A DNA stretch of 64,000 nt. It comes from Helichrysum umbraculigerum. Its lineage: Eukaryota; Streptophyta; Magnoliopsida; Asterales; Asteraceae. Shown here piece after piece: positions 35,464 through 48,395 of the stretch. A program made the position numbers and the translations under genes. Location: contig CATIUR010000003.1 in the NCBI GenBank assembly GCA_949592205.1, positions 142,763,259-142,827,258 of the forward strand, read 5' to 3'. Below the pieces are notes generated by a model. It searched no databases. It was given only the letters and a program-made list of their open reading frames with translations, and was not told where the DNA came from. Every line of letters starts with the position of its first letter. Within the stretch, counting starts at the first letter, position 1.

Positions 35464-36228
35464 ACTTCTTTTTTACATTAAATTACAATGTTATCTATGA
35501 ATATAGTAACTTAATATATCGTGATCAATCTATTTTCTTAAACTTTAACTTTATAATGCAACATCTTATCAAACTATCCTATGCATTTTTATAAATTTGA
35601 TGCGAATGTATGATCATAATAACATTGTATTGAATTTTCACTAAAAGAAATAAAAAAATCCTATATTCAACGGGTTACTGTATTTTATTTTGAAAAACAT
35701 GTTAACTGTACTCTTAAAACATTTTTAAATATTAATTGAAATAAAACATAAAATCACTTTGAAAATTAATTACTCCATCTAATATATAAGTGATTGCACA
35801 AATTTTTTTTTAAAAAAAATCCGTATAAACCACTAGTTATAACGCGTAAAAAGCAAAGTGAACCATGTAAATAACAACTTCTAAGTTACTATCATCGGAG
35901 ATGTTGTATAGCGAGTTTTGCTGAAAAAAATAAAGTTCAATTATTCAAATGAATATTTTGTGAAATAATAGGTACAATAACTTTACATTACCTATAATTT
36001 GATTCATTTTTATGTTTTCTAACACTTAACCGATACACTACTTGCAATGTAAGTTTGTAACCTATTTATGAGACAAAAATAATAGTACTAATGTAAATGT
36101 TTTCTTAAAGTTATGGGTTTGACTAAAATAATAAATGATTTAATAAATAAAAAAAGTAAACTTAATAATTCTGGACGTGACTACAATAATATGGGGGAAA
36201 AAACGATGACATTGCATTCTTTTTTAAG
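35464..36228. other. Spacer between psi-B and the palindrome, unit IV
   Basis: AT-rich, aligned with 2584-3348. No gene seen. Confidence 0.55.
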
Positions 36229-36286
36229 TTAATCGATTACGTGTCAATTCAAAGTTGAAACTTTGAATTGACACATAATCGATTAA
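36229..36286. repeat. 58-bp palindrome upstream of gene A copy 4
   Basis: Same palindrome. The centre reads AGTTGAAACT, one base different from the others. Confidence 0.85.
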
Positions 36287-36588
36287 TTTAAAAAAAACAC
36301 GTCGAATACATGTTATCGATTTTTCTCAAGCATGACCTGTAAGATTTGATGGAGCTCATGCCTCTCGTAATATTGAATTAAAAGACATAATTCTTTTTAT
36401 ATGATAGTTAAAATGCATTATTACGTTACATTTTCCAGTACTTTTTAATTACAATTAATTCAATGCGATTTAAACCTATTAATGACTAACGATGAAACAA
36501 AGATACTAGTAATAATATAAACGATTTCTTAACTTTATGGGACAATATATGTAATAAATGATCTAATAAATAGAGAAAAATTAAACAC

Positions 36589-36596
36589 TATAAATA
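36589..36596 (+). promoter_or_regulatory. TATA box of gene A copy 4
   Basis: TATAAATA, 67 bases before the start codon. The block upstream is complete. Confidence 0.7.
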
Positions 36597-36662
36597 GGGA
36601 CACATATCTCTGTTTCTCATCATTCCAACAATATATATATTTTAATTAATCCCTTCATATTT

Positions 36663-37329
36663 ATGGCTAAGATTATCACCACATTTCATATTATCTTCAT
36701 TCTTCTCATTGTTTCAGGTATACTTATACTACTTTCTTAATCCTTTTTTTTTTTTTTTTTTTGGTATTTTATATTTAATATTGTTATAATTTGTAAGGTT
36801 TATTCAATCATATTTATATTTCAATTCAAACTAATAACAAACTACACCCATTGAAAAAGCTTTAACTTCTCTATTTCTTTCTGAAGTGATCAATAATTTA
36901 ACAAATAAATGGACATATTTATTTTTACAATCTTTCATGCTACACACAAAGGAAAAAGCTAGTTAATTAATCACTATTAGGGACCCTTTTTTTCTTATAT
37001 ATTTTGTAACTTAAAAAGAATGATATTGTAAATTTCAAATCTAAAAATTCATTGAATGGATTACTTGTTTTTTTTTCTCCAATCAGAAAAATCGGTTATT
37101 ACTAGGTTACGCTTATTAACGTTATTGATTGGAACATAATGCAGGAATGATGTTGGCGAGTTCAGCGGATGAATCTGCTAGAAATCATGAACCTGTTGCG
37201 TCCTGTGAAGAAAATATAGGCAAATGTAATTGGGGGGCGGGAAATTGTGACTTTGCGTGTCTAGAAAGACATCCACAGGGGCAGGGGACTTGTGCTGATG
37301 ATAATTGCATATGTAGATATCCATGTTAA
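36663..37329 (+). CDS. Defensin-like secreted eight-cysteine peptide, gene A copy 4
   Basis: Exons 36663-36717 and 37145-37329 around a 427-bp intron; 79 residues, same protein as copies 2 and 3. It lies 1.3 kb downstream of the retroelement, whose outermost LTR reads away from the gene. Promoter and splice sites are intact, so the nearby insertion has not broken it. Confidence 0.87.
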
Positions 37330-37873
37330 ACATCTATTTTATGTTAAACTACAATGCAATTCTATTAATGTAGTAAATAATATTATGATCAATTTTTTTC
37401 TGAAGTTTAATTTTGCAATGGAACTTCTTATTAACTATGGTCTCTGTTTTCGTAATGTTGATATCACTTTTTATTTTTCACTACCGTTGAATTTCATGTG
37501 GAGCCCTTCGAAGATGAAGGTCCGCGCCTGTCTAATCCTAGATTTGATAAGAAACGCCTTGAATTAACGAAACTCTTTTCATTTTTGGTTTAGTGTTAGA
37601 GCTACACGCAATATTAGTAGATGTTAGCATCAAATATTTGTTATGTAAGTTTTTATTATACATTTCTTGAGTTGGAATGGATTTGGTATTCGCAGCTATA
37701 TTTATACTTCATCTAACAAATGAATAATTAACATTTAGAGAGATTAAGTTTTAGTACAAATAAAATCACGACTACTTTTTTAATCTCCATAATCTATATC
37801 TTTACTCCTATATAAACCATTTCCATACATTCCTTAAAAGCTTAAAGAAAGGGAGATGGGATATTACTTTTTT
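37330..37873. other. Shortened 3' spacer of gene A copy 4
   Basis: Only one 73-bp direct repeat remains (about 37,801-37,873). The 594 bases that lie between repeat starts in the other units are gone. Confidence 0.75.
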
Positions 37874-38911
37874 TGTAACGTCCACTTTAAGGGCCTAAGG
37901 GTATTCTGGAAATTTTTCTAGCTTTAAAAAGTTATTTAATATGTTAGGAAATTTATTGTTTATTTCGAGTTATTGTGACTAGTAAATTATTACATGTTTT
38001 AACTTTATATAGTTGAAGGTAAAATAAAATTATTGAATCGTAAATGATTTTAGGTTCCAGACAATAGGTTTAGAAGGAGACTGTTTTTAAGTGGATACGG
38101 GGTCGGTTGGGAAATATGCCGACCTATTTATCTACTTTTCCCAATTAGGAAAGTTCACTTCCTTGAACTCAAAAACTTCAAAACCTAAGACCTAAAGTTT
38201 GAACCAAACTTTAAGCTGTGATCTTAAACTAAGTTTCATCATCTTAATCTTGTTCTTCCTTCAATTAGTAAGTTGATTCTTGAATTTGTTTTCTTGAAAT
38301 TTGATTGTTTAACTAAATGATTGAAGTTATTGATTTGTTATGGAAATTAAGCTAATACTTGATGCATATGATGTTGTTGATGATATATGATGTTAGTTGC
38401 TGTTGTTTGAAGCAATAGAATCTGAGTTTTGTGATTGTTTTGTGATTTTGGATAAAAAAAAATCAGGTATGGTTTTGAGCCTGGTGCAAGTCGCTGGAAG
38501 AAGGGTTGTACCCGGCGGGTACACCCTTACCCGGCGGGTAAAATGGCAAAACTGGGGTACCCGGTTGGTAACCATGGTACTCGGCTGGTACTCCAAGCCT
38601 TAAAACGAGATTTGCTTCTGTTACCACCAAAGTTAAATCACCCGGCTTGTAAGCTTGGTACCCGGCTGGTGAGGCTTTGTACCCGGCGGGTACTCATGTT
38701 ACCCGGCGGGTAGTGCCCGATTTGTGTGATTTTTATTTTTAACTACAGCACATGTGTTATTGTTATGTTATATAAATTCTAAACTGAATTATTAACTTAT
38801 GTTATGTTTTGTTCTCAGACACGGAGAAGACTCAGTAATATAAGATTTCTGAGTTTACGATTGAGACAATTAGGTGATCACTACCAAACTAAAACTCGAA
38901 CCTGGTAGCCA
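37874..38911 (+). repeat. LTR-like segment, unit V
   Basis: 1,038-bp copy, nearly the same as 17246-18283. Confidence 0.45.
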
Positions 38912-39275
38912 TTTTTTAACAATCATATAACTAGATAAGAAGCCAGTACTCAGAATAATAGGGAATCACTACGCTAAACATGAAAATGTGTCAATACCCA
39001 TAACTAAATGCCGTTAGCCATTAAACTCTTGAACAGTTGAACCCATAGCAATCAAGAAAGCTGAAAATTCATTTTGCGGATGAATTTTGGTACCACTATG
39101 TTTTGCATCTTATGAACATTAAGTTCGACACTTCTTTGTTTCACGGGATAGAAATCATCACTGTTAGGTTCAGGTGATCGATCATGAACAAGTTCATTTT
39201 CGTTACTTCTAAACCACATAAAATAAAGTACAACCGATTCATGGTATGTTAAAATTAGCTAAGGGTGTCACCCCA
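37874..39275. repeat. Tandem array unit V, truncated
   Basis: Contains the LTR-like segment (37874-38911) and the reverse-strand remnant (39052-39216). It ends abruptly at GGTGTCACCCCA, before the MITE and genes. Very close to unit IV, including the extra TACCCGGCGGGTA pair. Confidence 0.88.
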
Positions 39276-40123
39276 TAGCTATACAATTCCGATCGGGTAT
39301 TCTTCCCTGGTTGTGTGATAGTAGTGATTGGAATATCCTGTACTTTATATATAATAAACTAGACGCTTTCACACGCATCACTTAAGTTATATTTTTATAA
39401 CTTCATAATAAGTATTTTGATAAAATACTTCGAGTAAAAATATCGCGATTACACGCGTACAATTAAAACGTTACACGGATTAACTAAACGTACAACTCGT
39501 AACCGACGACCCGAAAAGAACCAAAATATATTTTAATAACTTAGAATATATTATTTGAGTAAAACTTTTATTAAAATGTTGTGTTTCAAATCGTTAACAA
39601 AACGTATTATATAAAATGTTACATGATTAATTAAAACGTTAAACGAACGGGTAAACGGGCACCACACGCAACGAAACTTTGGGAACAAGTTTTACACACC
39701 CACATGGGTGGGACCCACATGATTTTATGCAGAAAATCTGCATAAGTATGGGGTTTCCATACACTTTCATGGTATATATCACCATACCTCATCGTTTTGC
39801 ACCCCATCTCTCATTTACCTCCTTTCTTACTCAATCTCTTCTCTCCCACTCCCCTATCAACGAAATTTCAAGCACCATCATAGCCTCCATCAGCCACCAT
39901 AAGACCACCATTCAACCACCAAGAGCCACCATCAAGATTTTCAAGAAAACACAAGGAATCGAGCTCACAATGACTTTTCTTCTTCTTTCCATCTATATAA
40001 TTGTAAGAACTTCACACCTTATGTATCTTACTTATAATATGTGTATTTACATGTTATGTTGCTTATTTAACTAGGAATGTGTCCAAAACAAAGATTAAAA
40101 CTCGTTTTTGAAATATATAAAAA

Positions 40124-41458
40124 GATAAATGACAAAAATCGGCTACGTACTGCCACCGGTTACTCCAAGTATGCAACATACACATTAAATTGCTCATGTA
40201 TGCAATCAACCTGAAAATTTCATGTTGGGATCTTTGCAAAGTTCATTTTTACCTTTTGAAGTTTCAAAAAGCTGACCAGACATACACATAAGCTGCCACA
40301 TCGATTTTTTGCCACATTGTACGTACATATGGAATCCACGTCACATCTAAATGTTGTGTAACATTTCATTATATAAAAAAATACACTTTATTTTACTTGC
40401 TTTAGCTTTGTTCTTTGGTGACCAAACACAATAAAAGAATTAGTCTCAAAACCATATCATTGGCTTCATGATATTTACTCGTTCAAGTATAAATCAAACA
40501 CCGTCACATTGTTCAGATGCAATCACAAACACAGTCAGTGATATCATACATATGAAAATCAAATACAAAGAAATCATTCAAATACAAATGTTGTACAACA
40601 AAAATCTAAAATAGAAAAAAAACAGATCCAAAATCTAAAGAAATAATTCGTTAAGATCTAACCACCAACATAAACCACTTGCCGGAAACATGTTCGAGCA
40701 GATTCCGGCTAGATCAACTAGTGACGTTTTCAATTATTCGTGGGTGACGGTTTGGCCAGGAAACGACATTGGGGACGGCTGGTGGTGTTTGAAGACACGA
40801 TTAAAGTGAGAGTTCATCGGAAACATTTCAAGCCCTCCGCCGTCGATACCTTAGGAAATCACCTGCAGATTCCGGCAACGCCCGTTACAAACCGGAAATC
40901 ACTTACAGATTCCAATGAACGCCGCACTGAAAATTGACCCATCGTGGCTTTAGCCTCTTTTATAGAAACTCAATCGATGATTTTGTTTGTATTTGTGCTT
41001 ATTCTTGACGGGTTTTTCAAATCTTTGAATTATTCTTCCGAGTTTTGATTGTTCTTCACAAAGATTGAATTTTTATATTAAAAAGTATTAATTTTTTTAC
41101 ATGTTGGTGTGGATCTGTTTTGGTAGTGTTACTGCATATTATTATCACGGCGTATTATTTAAGTTTTGTTCATGGTTGTTGATATATGGGTTGTCAGCTA
41201 ATATATTTTATGAATGGTGTATTAAAGTAAACATATATTCGTATTTCCAGGTGGGTTTGATTTTCCACCTTATATTCTTTTTCAAAAAATAAAAATGCCA
41301 AATAATCGAATTTACCGTTTGCTCAGGTAACCGGTTACCATGTTACCCACATCAGTACAAATTCTTTCAGTTTATTGCATACTTAAACAATAAATTGGGT
41401 AGATAGCATACTTGGAACAATTCATGACAGTACGTAGCCGATTTTTGTCATTTATCCT
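40124..41458. mobile_element. Mutator-like element with 9-bp target duplication
   Basis: Terminal inverted repeats begin GATAAATGACAAAAATCGGC on both strands and extend, with divergence, about 100 bases. The flanks carry ATATAAAAA at 40115-40123 and 41459-41467. A 9-bp duplication plus long terminal repeats is the Mutator signature. No transposase is visible. An internal open stretch (40740-40937) has higher GC and may be a captured gene fragment, family unknown. Confidence 0.75.
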
Positions 41459-42014
41459 ATATAAAAACATCACAGAATCTGGCCGGAAAAACAGCCTCAC
41501 GGAAATATTCGTATAAAATCGTATACTTAAGGTAAATGCATGAAACCAACTCCAAAATCTTCATATTTTCGTTATCTATAACTTTCGTGTTGAGCACTTT
41601 TTCCAGAAATACACCAATCCTCCTAGAAACCCGATTTGTATGACTATCACTGTTTTGGCCGAATTTCGGACCCGACGCCTCTCGATTTTTATTTAGCCAA
41701 CTAAATGGACACTATAATTCTTGGGAAAATCATGTAAGGTACAAGAGACCTAATAGAACACATGGTAATTTTTGTGGAACTTGATTCGGACTAGAAACCG
41801 TCAAAAGCTGGAGGCGAAACTAACCGATAAAACCGAGAACCTTCAAAAAGGGCTGTTTTGGTAAGTTCGTAAAAATCGACACTTCGGGTCAACCATAAAA
41901 CGTAAAGACAATTTTCTAAAGCTTATTTAATATATTTAAGGCTGCCCTAAAATTTTTGGGTCAAACCGAGCTTGTTTGACCATTTTACCATAAAATAAAC
42001 TACTAACAGCCGAT

Positions 42015-42250
42015 CCTGCGAGATGAGTTCTGTCCTGCGAGATGAGTTTTCCCCGCGAGATGAGTTTTGTCCTGCAAGATGAGTTCTGTCCTGCGAGATG
42101 AGTTCTGTCCTGCGAGATGAGTTCTGTCGTGCGAGATGAGTTTTCCCCGCGAGATGAGTTTTCCCCGCGAGATGAGTTCTATCATGCGAGATGAGTTCTG
42201 TCCTGCGAGATGAGTTCTCCCTGCAAGATGAGTTCTGCTCTACGAACTGA
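42015..42250. repeat. Minisatellite, ~19-bp unit GCGAGATGAGTTCTGTC
   Basis: About a dozen tandem copies with variants (TTTTCCCC for TTCTGTCC). It lies within the gypsy LTR. Apparent RTHLAG-type peptide repeats are just its translation. Confidence 0.9.
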
Positions 42251-43495
42251 GATCTCAGTCCGTGGTCAAACTTAGTCAACATTTTTCAGCACTTTGAAAT
42301 TTACTTAAATGGTTACCAAACGATAATAATTATTCAATACAATACTAAACCAATGCAAGGATGGTTAACAACCACTTTTATGAGCATACAAATGAATCGA
42401 AACATAACAATAATGCTTCTCATAATTATTATTACACACCGTCACCAACGGGACATACTTGGTTTCAAACTACAAACGAATTACTAAACAAACACTTGGA
42501 CATTTCCTAGTTGAGTGGACAACTAGCGCGGGTGATCTTTCGAGACACCAACTTATTTGCTTATTTACTTACAACTTTATGCGTTTCGGACGCCAGAAGG
42601 TTGCAGGGTTCGGAGAACCAACTTACGGAATTACATCCGACACTACGGACTTACATCCGGGATACTTATTAGCTTACATGAAAGTATCGTACTTGCTAGA
42701 CTCAGGTGAGTCTTACAGCCCCACTTTTACTGTTTTCTACTTTAGGGTGAGATACTTTGCTACTGTTTTACGTATGAACACAATGTACTGAACTGATTAC
42801 ACTAATTTTTACACACTTTGCATGAGTACTTTTTATCCACTGAAATCCTCCTATCATAAGTTGTTAGTTATGGACTTAAGCGCGATTACTAGTAGATGGA
42901 TCCATTTGGGACTGACAATCTCTGCCTGGGGTAGTAGCGCTACCACAGATTACACAATAGAAATAGGCATATTAGTATCTGTTACATATGAGTGTTCGGA
43001 TAACACTCACGGGGGTACGTGATACGGTACTTGATTGTACCATTCACACTACACTGTTAAGCTTCAACTTGTGAGCTCATGGCATTTGTGATGATTTATC
43101 GATTTACTTACTTGACTTGTTAGCTACACTGGTACATTTTTGTGATTCATACTGTTACTTATTACTAAACCTGTAAGATTCACCAACCTTTTTGGTTGTC
43201 ACTTTTTAGCATTGTATCTCAGGTAAGGAACAGCAGTAGGACTGCACACTCTTTGGATGCATACTACTTTTGCAGATCCTTTTGCATTACTTTTTTTTAT
43301 ATCAGTTATGTATTAGAATCTCTAGGAAACTCATTACGAACTCGAAGCTTGTTTACATTTGATGATAACAATGTAATACTTTTGTAATACTTTACAAACG
43401 TCGCATATAGATTTCGTTTGCTTTACTTTTGTGCTGTGATATTTGATTAGTAGCACTCCATGCTTCCGCTAAACAGTGAATTTGGGGGTGTTACA

Positions 43496-45560
43496 ATGTA
43501 CGAACACCACCGCTCCGAATTCCAATTCGTGGGTAGTATAGTAATTCTCATGTATCTTGAGCTGTCGAGAAACGAATGTGATTACCTTTCCCATTTGATT
43601 ATCACACAACCTAGAGCCTGGTTTGATGCACCACAATACATAACAAAATCCTCCGATCCGTCGGGAGGAGTCCAGGTCGATGCATTACACAAGGCATCCT
43701 TCAATGTTTGAAAAGCTTCTTCTTTGTTCTTACCCCAAACAAACTTCTTATATTCTCGTGTGAGTGGTTGAGCAATTTAAAAAAAAAACTCTCGATAAAA
43801 CGCCGATAATAGCCTGTAAATCCTAAATGCTTTACGGACCTCCGACGATGACTGTGGGACCTTCCATCCCTATACTGTCCCTATCTTGCTAGGGTTCACG
43901 TGGATACCTTCTTTGTTCACGACGTGTCCAAGAAAGCAAACCTTTTGTAGCCAAAATTTATACTTCGAGTATATTGCGTAGACCTTTTCTTTCAAAAGTA
44001 ACTCTAGAATTAGTCTTAAAGGAACTTCGTGCTCCTCCATAGTTTAGAATAAATTAGATCGTCGCCAATGCATAGTATGATAAATTTGTCAAGATACGAT
44101 TTGTATACGTGTTTCGTTAAATATATGAATACTATAGTCGCATTAGTAAGACCGAAAGACATAACGAGAAATTTAAAATGCCCATAACGAGTCCTAAACG
44201 TAGTCTTTGGTATATCTGATTCATGTACCCGCAAATTTATGATAACCAGAACGAAGATTGATTTTTGAAAAACCACTGAGCACCTTAAAGTTGATCAAAC
44301 AAATCATCTATCCTTGGAAGAGGATAACGATTCTTGACCGTAAGTTTATTAAGTTCACGATAATCAATGCACATATGAAAAGAACCATCTTTCTTTTTAA
44401 TAAATAAGATAGGTGCTCCCCAAGGAAAATGACTAGGGTGAATAAAAGCCTTGTCTTGGAGCATCTTAAAGTGGATTAAATAATTCTTGCATTCCAGCGA
44501 TATGGAGCTTTTGCAACTGGGGTTGCTCCAAGAATAAGATCGATACAAAATTTTTTGAGTAAAGAGGGATATAGTCCTTCTAAGTCTTCCGAGAAGACCT
44601 CGAGGAAATCGTTGATAATAGAATGTTTTTGAGTTTTAACTCATCAGCCTTAACGCTCATGAGTTGTTTCTTTTCGTCTTCGGATTGTTCTATGCAAATC
44701 TCAAGTATTTCACCACCCTTTAAGTGGTATACGGAATACTTTTTCAAACATACAATTTTCACCAGAATTTCTTCAACTAATTCATTCCCACAACTACACT
44801 AAAACTCCCAAGTCCGAAGGGCAACAATTCAATGCTAAAAGAGTAATCTTCTAGCACTAAAGTACACCCCTATATAATCTCTTTTAGTATCTATGTGCTC
44901 CCTTTAACAAAATTGTTCCAAAGTCTCTCACTCAAAACAAGCCATCAGGTTTCCTACCGCGTTGATTGGTGCCACTTGACGAGCTGTCGTTCAACATATA
45001 GGAGGGACCTATTCGGTTAAAGTTTGAATACATGCGACACGTCACAGATGAGTGATAATGGTAACTACACCTTACACACAAGGGATGTGAACCAGTGTAA
45101 CCCTCTCTTCACATGTTAGTATCCACAAATTTCTTGGATATCCAGACATTCTTGGTATTTGTTTCTAACATTCCCAGCCTTAATGGTTTCATCGATTAAT
45201 AATCTACCCATCAGTATTGCGCCTTGGATGGTAGAAGGCTCAATCGCTCCTACCGTCCCACGAGTTTCCAGAACAAATCTGTTGATGTACTTCTCAATTC
45301 TCTTAGCTTCGAGTGCCACAGGATGAGGTCTAATCTTGCCAACTCATGAAATTGTCCGATATATGTGGTAGGGTTAACTCCCACTATAGAGAAATTCCAA
45401 AACTTGTTCACTAACTTCTTCATTTCGTTATTGAAAGAATATTCCTCCTTTAACAGTGCCTTTATTTTCCATTCATTTCGCGCCATCACCACATCCATCA
45501 TTTGAATTCTCGACTATTAGTTCCGTTTTCGCCTTCGGTGTCATTAGGTCTACTGTGATT
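43496..45560 (-). pseudogene. Degenerate Ty3/gypsy gag-pol
   Basis: Read on the minus strand. Gag fragments lie at 45501-45116, with the typical FHELARL and KRIEKYI patterns. Reverse transcriptase fragments follow at 44548-44285 (WGAPILFIKKKDG, CIDYRELNKLTVKNRYPLPR) and 44276-44016 (FRTRYGHFKFLVMSFGLTNA), then RNase H traces to about 43,500. The FxDD catalytic box reads CIGDD, itself altered. Many frameshifts and stops: an old chromovirus-like element in opposite orientation to the LTR at its left. Confidence 0.8.
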
Positions 45561-45960
45561 CAATATGCTGTTACTAACTTGCATGGCAATTTTGAATGTT
45601 AAGGCCTACCGCTGTTGTGCAATGGTCGCAACAACATTGGAGTTCTTGCCTTCACTACCACTAATTCCTCCAGTTCAACCACCAGTCCAATCGCCACCTT
45701 TACTTGTATGACCACCATGTCTTCTACCACCGAGTGTTCCTCCTCCACGAGTATAACTACGTGTAACGCGTCTTTAGTAGTATGCTCACTAACATTTCGA
45801 ATTCATATGAGTATAGAATAGATGAATATTTGGTGTTTGTCTAGGCATAAATGCACAAGACTCACAAACATAAGCGTGATTCAGTAAGGAATATAATTGG
45901 GATTTTATTCCCATACAATATGGAAGCAGCACATTGGACACTTAGATATGGTCGGATAAG
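45561..45960. other. Unassigned sequence left of the solo LTR
   Basis: Probably 5' parts of the degenerate gypsy element. A low-complexity threonine/serine-rich open frame at 45615-45821 is not convincing as a gene. Confidence 0.4.
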
Positions 45961-45965
45961 CACAC

Positions 45966-48390
45966 TGTAACACCCCAATTTTATCAGGAATTTAATTTCG
46001 TATACGGATATAATTTTATAGTGAAGTAATATTGTGTAAATATTAAGATATAGTGAAAAACGTAAAACGAATTATCAGTTCCAGACTGTAAAAAAATAGA
46101 AATTTAAAATAATAAGCAGATAGAAGTGTGGGATGTCGTGGTTTATTCCATTTCATTCCAAAATCTTCCAGTAACATTCTCAGAAGCTAAGAAAAATCGC
46201 AGGGACAATTCTCCATCTTCAAACCTTCAATTAAATCATAGAATCAAGCTTGTAATCTTCAAGTCTTCATCTCTTTTCTATTCCTAATCATTGTAAGTGA
46301 TCTTTCTTCAAGTTTAACCTAGTTCATGAGGTTTTTAGTGGGTTTTTAAGGGGTTTTGTAAATTAGAGAGTTTTAATACGAAATTAGGGTTTATAATGGT
46401 TAGAAATGTTGTTTGTTAGTGATTATAAGCTTAGTGATACTCCAATAACAAGTTAAAAGTGATAAATATGATTAATTGATTATGGGTGTTCTTGAATAAT
46501 TATGGGTTTTTGGTTAATTATGTATGAATTAGTGTTAATTGGTTAAAAGTGTAACCTATGATGTAATTAGAGTATGAGAACTATGTTAGAACATGATTTA
46601 AGTAAAAAGTGTTAATGAATCATTTAGGTTAATCAAAGTGGGGGAGTAATCATATAGAGGTTATTAGTTTAAATAAATGAATTCTAGTGATTTGAATATG
46701 TTGTTATGTGTTGAATGATTAGGTGTTAAAGAGTTGGGCATTTCATCAATTGTGAATCATCATTTAAATTCAAAGGTGAGTGATATAAGGATTTGATCAA
46801 GTAAATGGTAATATGTGTCCGGATTATTTTTGAGTATGAGGAGCATATGATCATTTGAAGTTAATTGTGTTTTAATTGTTTAAATTGATTTATGGATTGT
46901 TAAAGATACGAATTGATTGTACATGTTACCGGATAGCTTCCGAGCTAGAGGTGGGTACAATCAAGTGGAGAATTAGTGTATTACTTGCATATGATTATAG
47001 TGATATGAATTGTGATTGTACATGTTACCGGATAGCTTCCGAGCTAGAGGTGGGTACAATCATAAGTTAGTGATATGAAGCTTATGAAGTTTATGAAATA
47101 GAGATGCTAGTTTTACTAGCATAGTGTTTATGTAGCCATGATATGTGTTATTTGATTAAGTTGCTTATATGCTCACTAAGCAAAGTGCTTATTGTTTAAG
47201 TGTTTTATGTTTTAGGTGGAAGTGGACAAGGTAAAGGGAAGGCGGTTTAAAAAGGGAATAGCGTGGATTGCATGAAGTTAGTATATGGCAAGTTTCTCTT
47301 TTATGTCGTTTGGATAACTCTTGTGTAAATTGCCCTTTTAAGACATGTTTTAAAAGTTAGTCATGGTGAGCCATGACATATGAAATTTTGATGTGGTTTG
47401 ACTTGAAAAGTCAATAACGATTGTATATGATGTAAATTATGGTTTTGAAAGTGTTTGAAGTAAATTAGTGTTCATGGATTTGTTTTATGAAAATAGAGTG
47501 AATCAATGGTCAAATGTGTTTTCATTTGAAATGGAGTGTTGATATGTAGTCAACCATTCCATTAGTCAATTATTGGTTGTGATTGGCTAGTCAATGGGTC
47601 AAAATAGTCTTTGTGGGTCATCGGGTCATAAAGGGTCAATATGGGTCATTAAAAGCACTTACGGTCTAAAATGAGTTAGAGAAGGGTTAAGAGTGTGATG
47701 AAGTGTCTTGCAACTTTGTTTTGGTGTATATGAAGAGTGGTCAAAAGCTCCATGTCTCAGCCTTCATGGTTTGAGACTTGGTATGAATTCAAAATGGTCA
47801 TTTTAGTGCCGAAAAGAGTCATACGCCAAAGTCCCGTGTCATTGTGAAATTTGGAAAAGTACAAAAAGGGAAGTCTTCGTTTTGACCATATGAATGTGCC
47901 TGCAAAATTTCATAACCTAACTCTTTGTCGTTTATGAGTTATGTGCGTTTAAAGTTCGGTTTTTGGTCATAAAACTTTGCAGGTTGAAATCTGCTGTAAA
48001 CACATGAATCCGGGCGGATTCCCGAGGTCGGATTCCCAAAAATCACTTCTGTTCATGAGTTGGGCTGAAAACGCAAGGGAATCCGGGCGGATTCCCCCGT
48101 GTCCCAGAAATTCGAAACTTAAAACGGTCATAAAAGATGAACCGTAACTCCGTTTTTGACGTTCTTTATATCGTTGAAAAGCTAAGAGAGTCTACTTTCC
48201 AATGGTTATGTCCTTATGATGAAATTTTTATTGAGTAAAAAAATTAAATTAGGTAGAAGTGTGTTGGTATAATGAAATATGAAGTTTTGGGTATGGTATT
48301 GATTTAAATCAGGACTGGGACCAATAGAGAGTGTTTTATGATATAAAATAAATAGTTAAAAAAAAATGGTTCTGTTTTCGGGGTGTTTCA
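45966..48390 (+). mobile_element. Solo LTR, Ty3/gypsy type, 2,425 bp
   Basis: Starts TGTAACACCCCAATTTTATC and ends GGGGTGTTTCA, with CACAC on both sides (45961-45965 and 48391-48395). No internal element DNA, so it is the product of recombination between two LTRs. Inside, a ~100-bp unit with CATGTTACCGGATAGCTTCC is repeated twice at 46915 and 47015. Confidence 0.88.
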
Positions 48391-48395
48391 CACAC

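Larger units (their letters stand above)
17246..37873. repeat. Tandem array unit IV, interrupted by a 15.3-kb insertion
   Basis: The unit runs from 17246 to 20006 and resumes at 35343. Without the insertion and one target duplication it is 5,287 bp, about 560 shorter than unit II. The difference is explained by loss of one 73-bp direct repeat and the DNA between the two copies in the 3' spacer, a simple direct-repeat deletion. Confidence 0.88.
39276..43495 (+). mobile_element. Ty3/gypsy-type LTR, split by a Mutator-like element
   Basis: LTR sequence in plus orientation at 39276-40123 and 41459-43495, ending GGGGTGTTACA, the usual 3' end of TGTAAC-starting plant gypsy LTRs. The left end is missing. 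No primer site follows, so it is a 3' or solo LTR, or a fragment. The open frame at 39679-40074 lies in the LTR leader and has no gene-like features. A 19-bp minisatellite sits at 42015-42250. Confidence 0.55.

Noticed and set aside
39679..40074. 131-codon open frame
   Set aside because: Lies in the leader part of a gypsy LTR and has hydrophobic, low-complexity composition without gene context.
42015..42250. CRISPR-like repeat array
   Set aside because: Copies are contiguous with no unique spacers, in a plant retroelement LTR.
41947..42282. Open frames with repeated RTHLAG-type residues
   Set aside because: They read through the 19-bp minisatellite in two frames; no start context or conserved domain.
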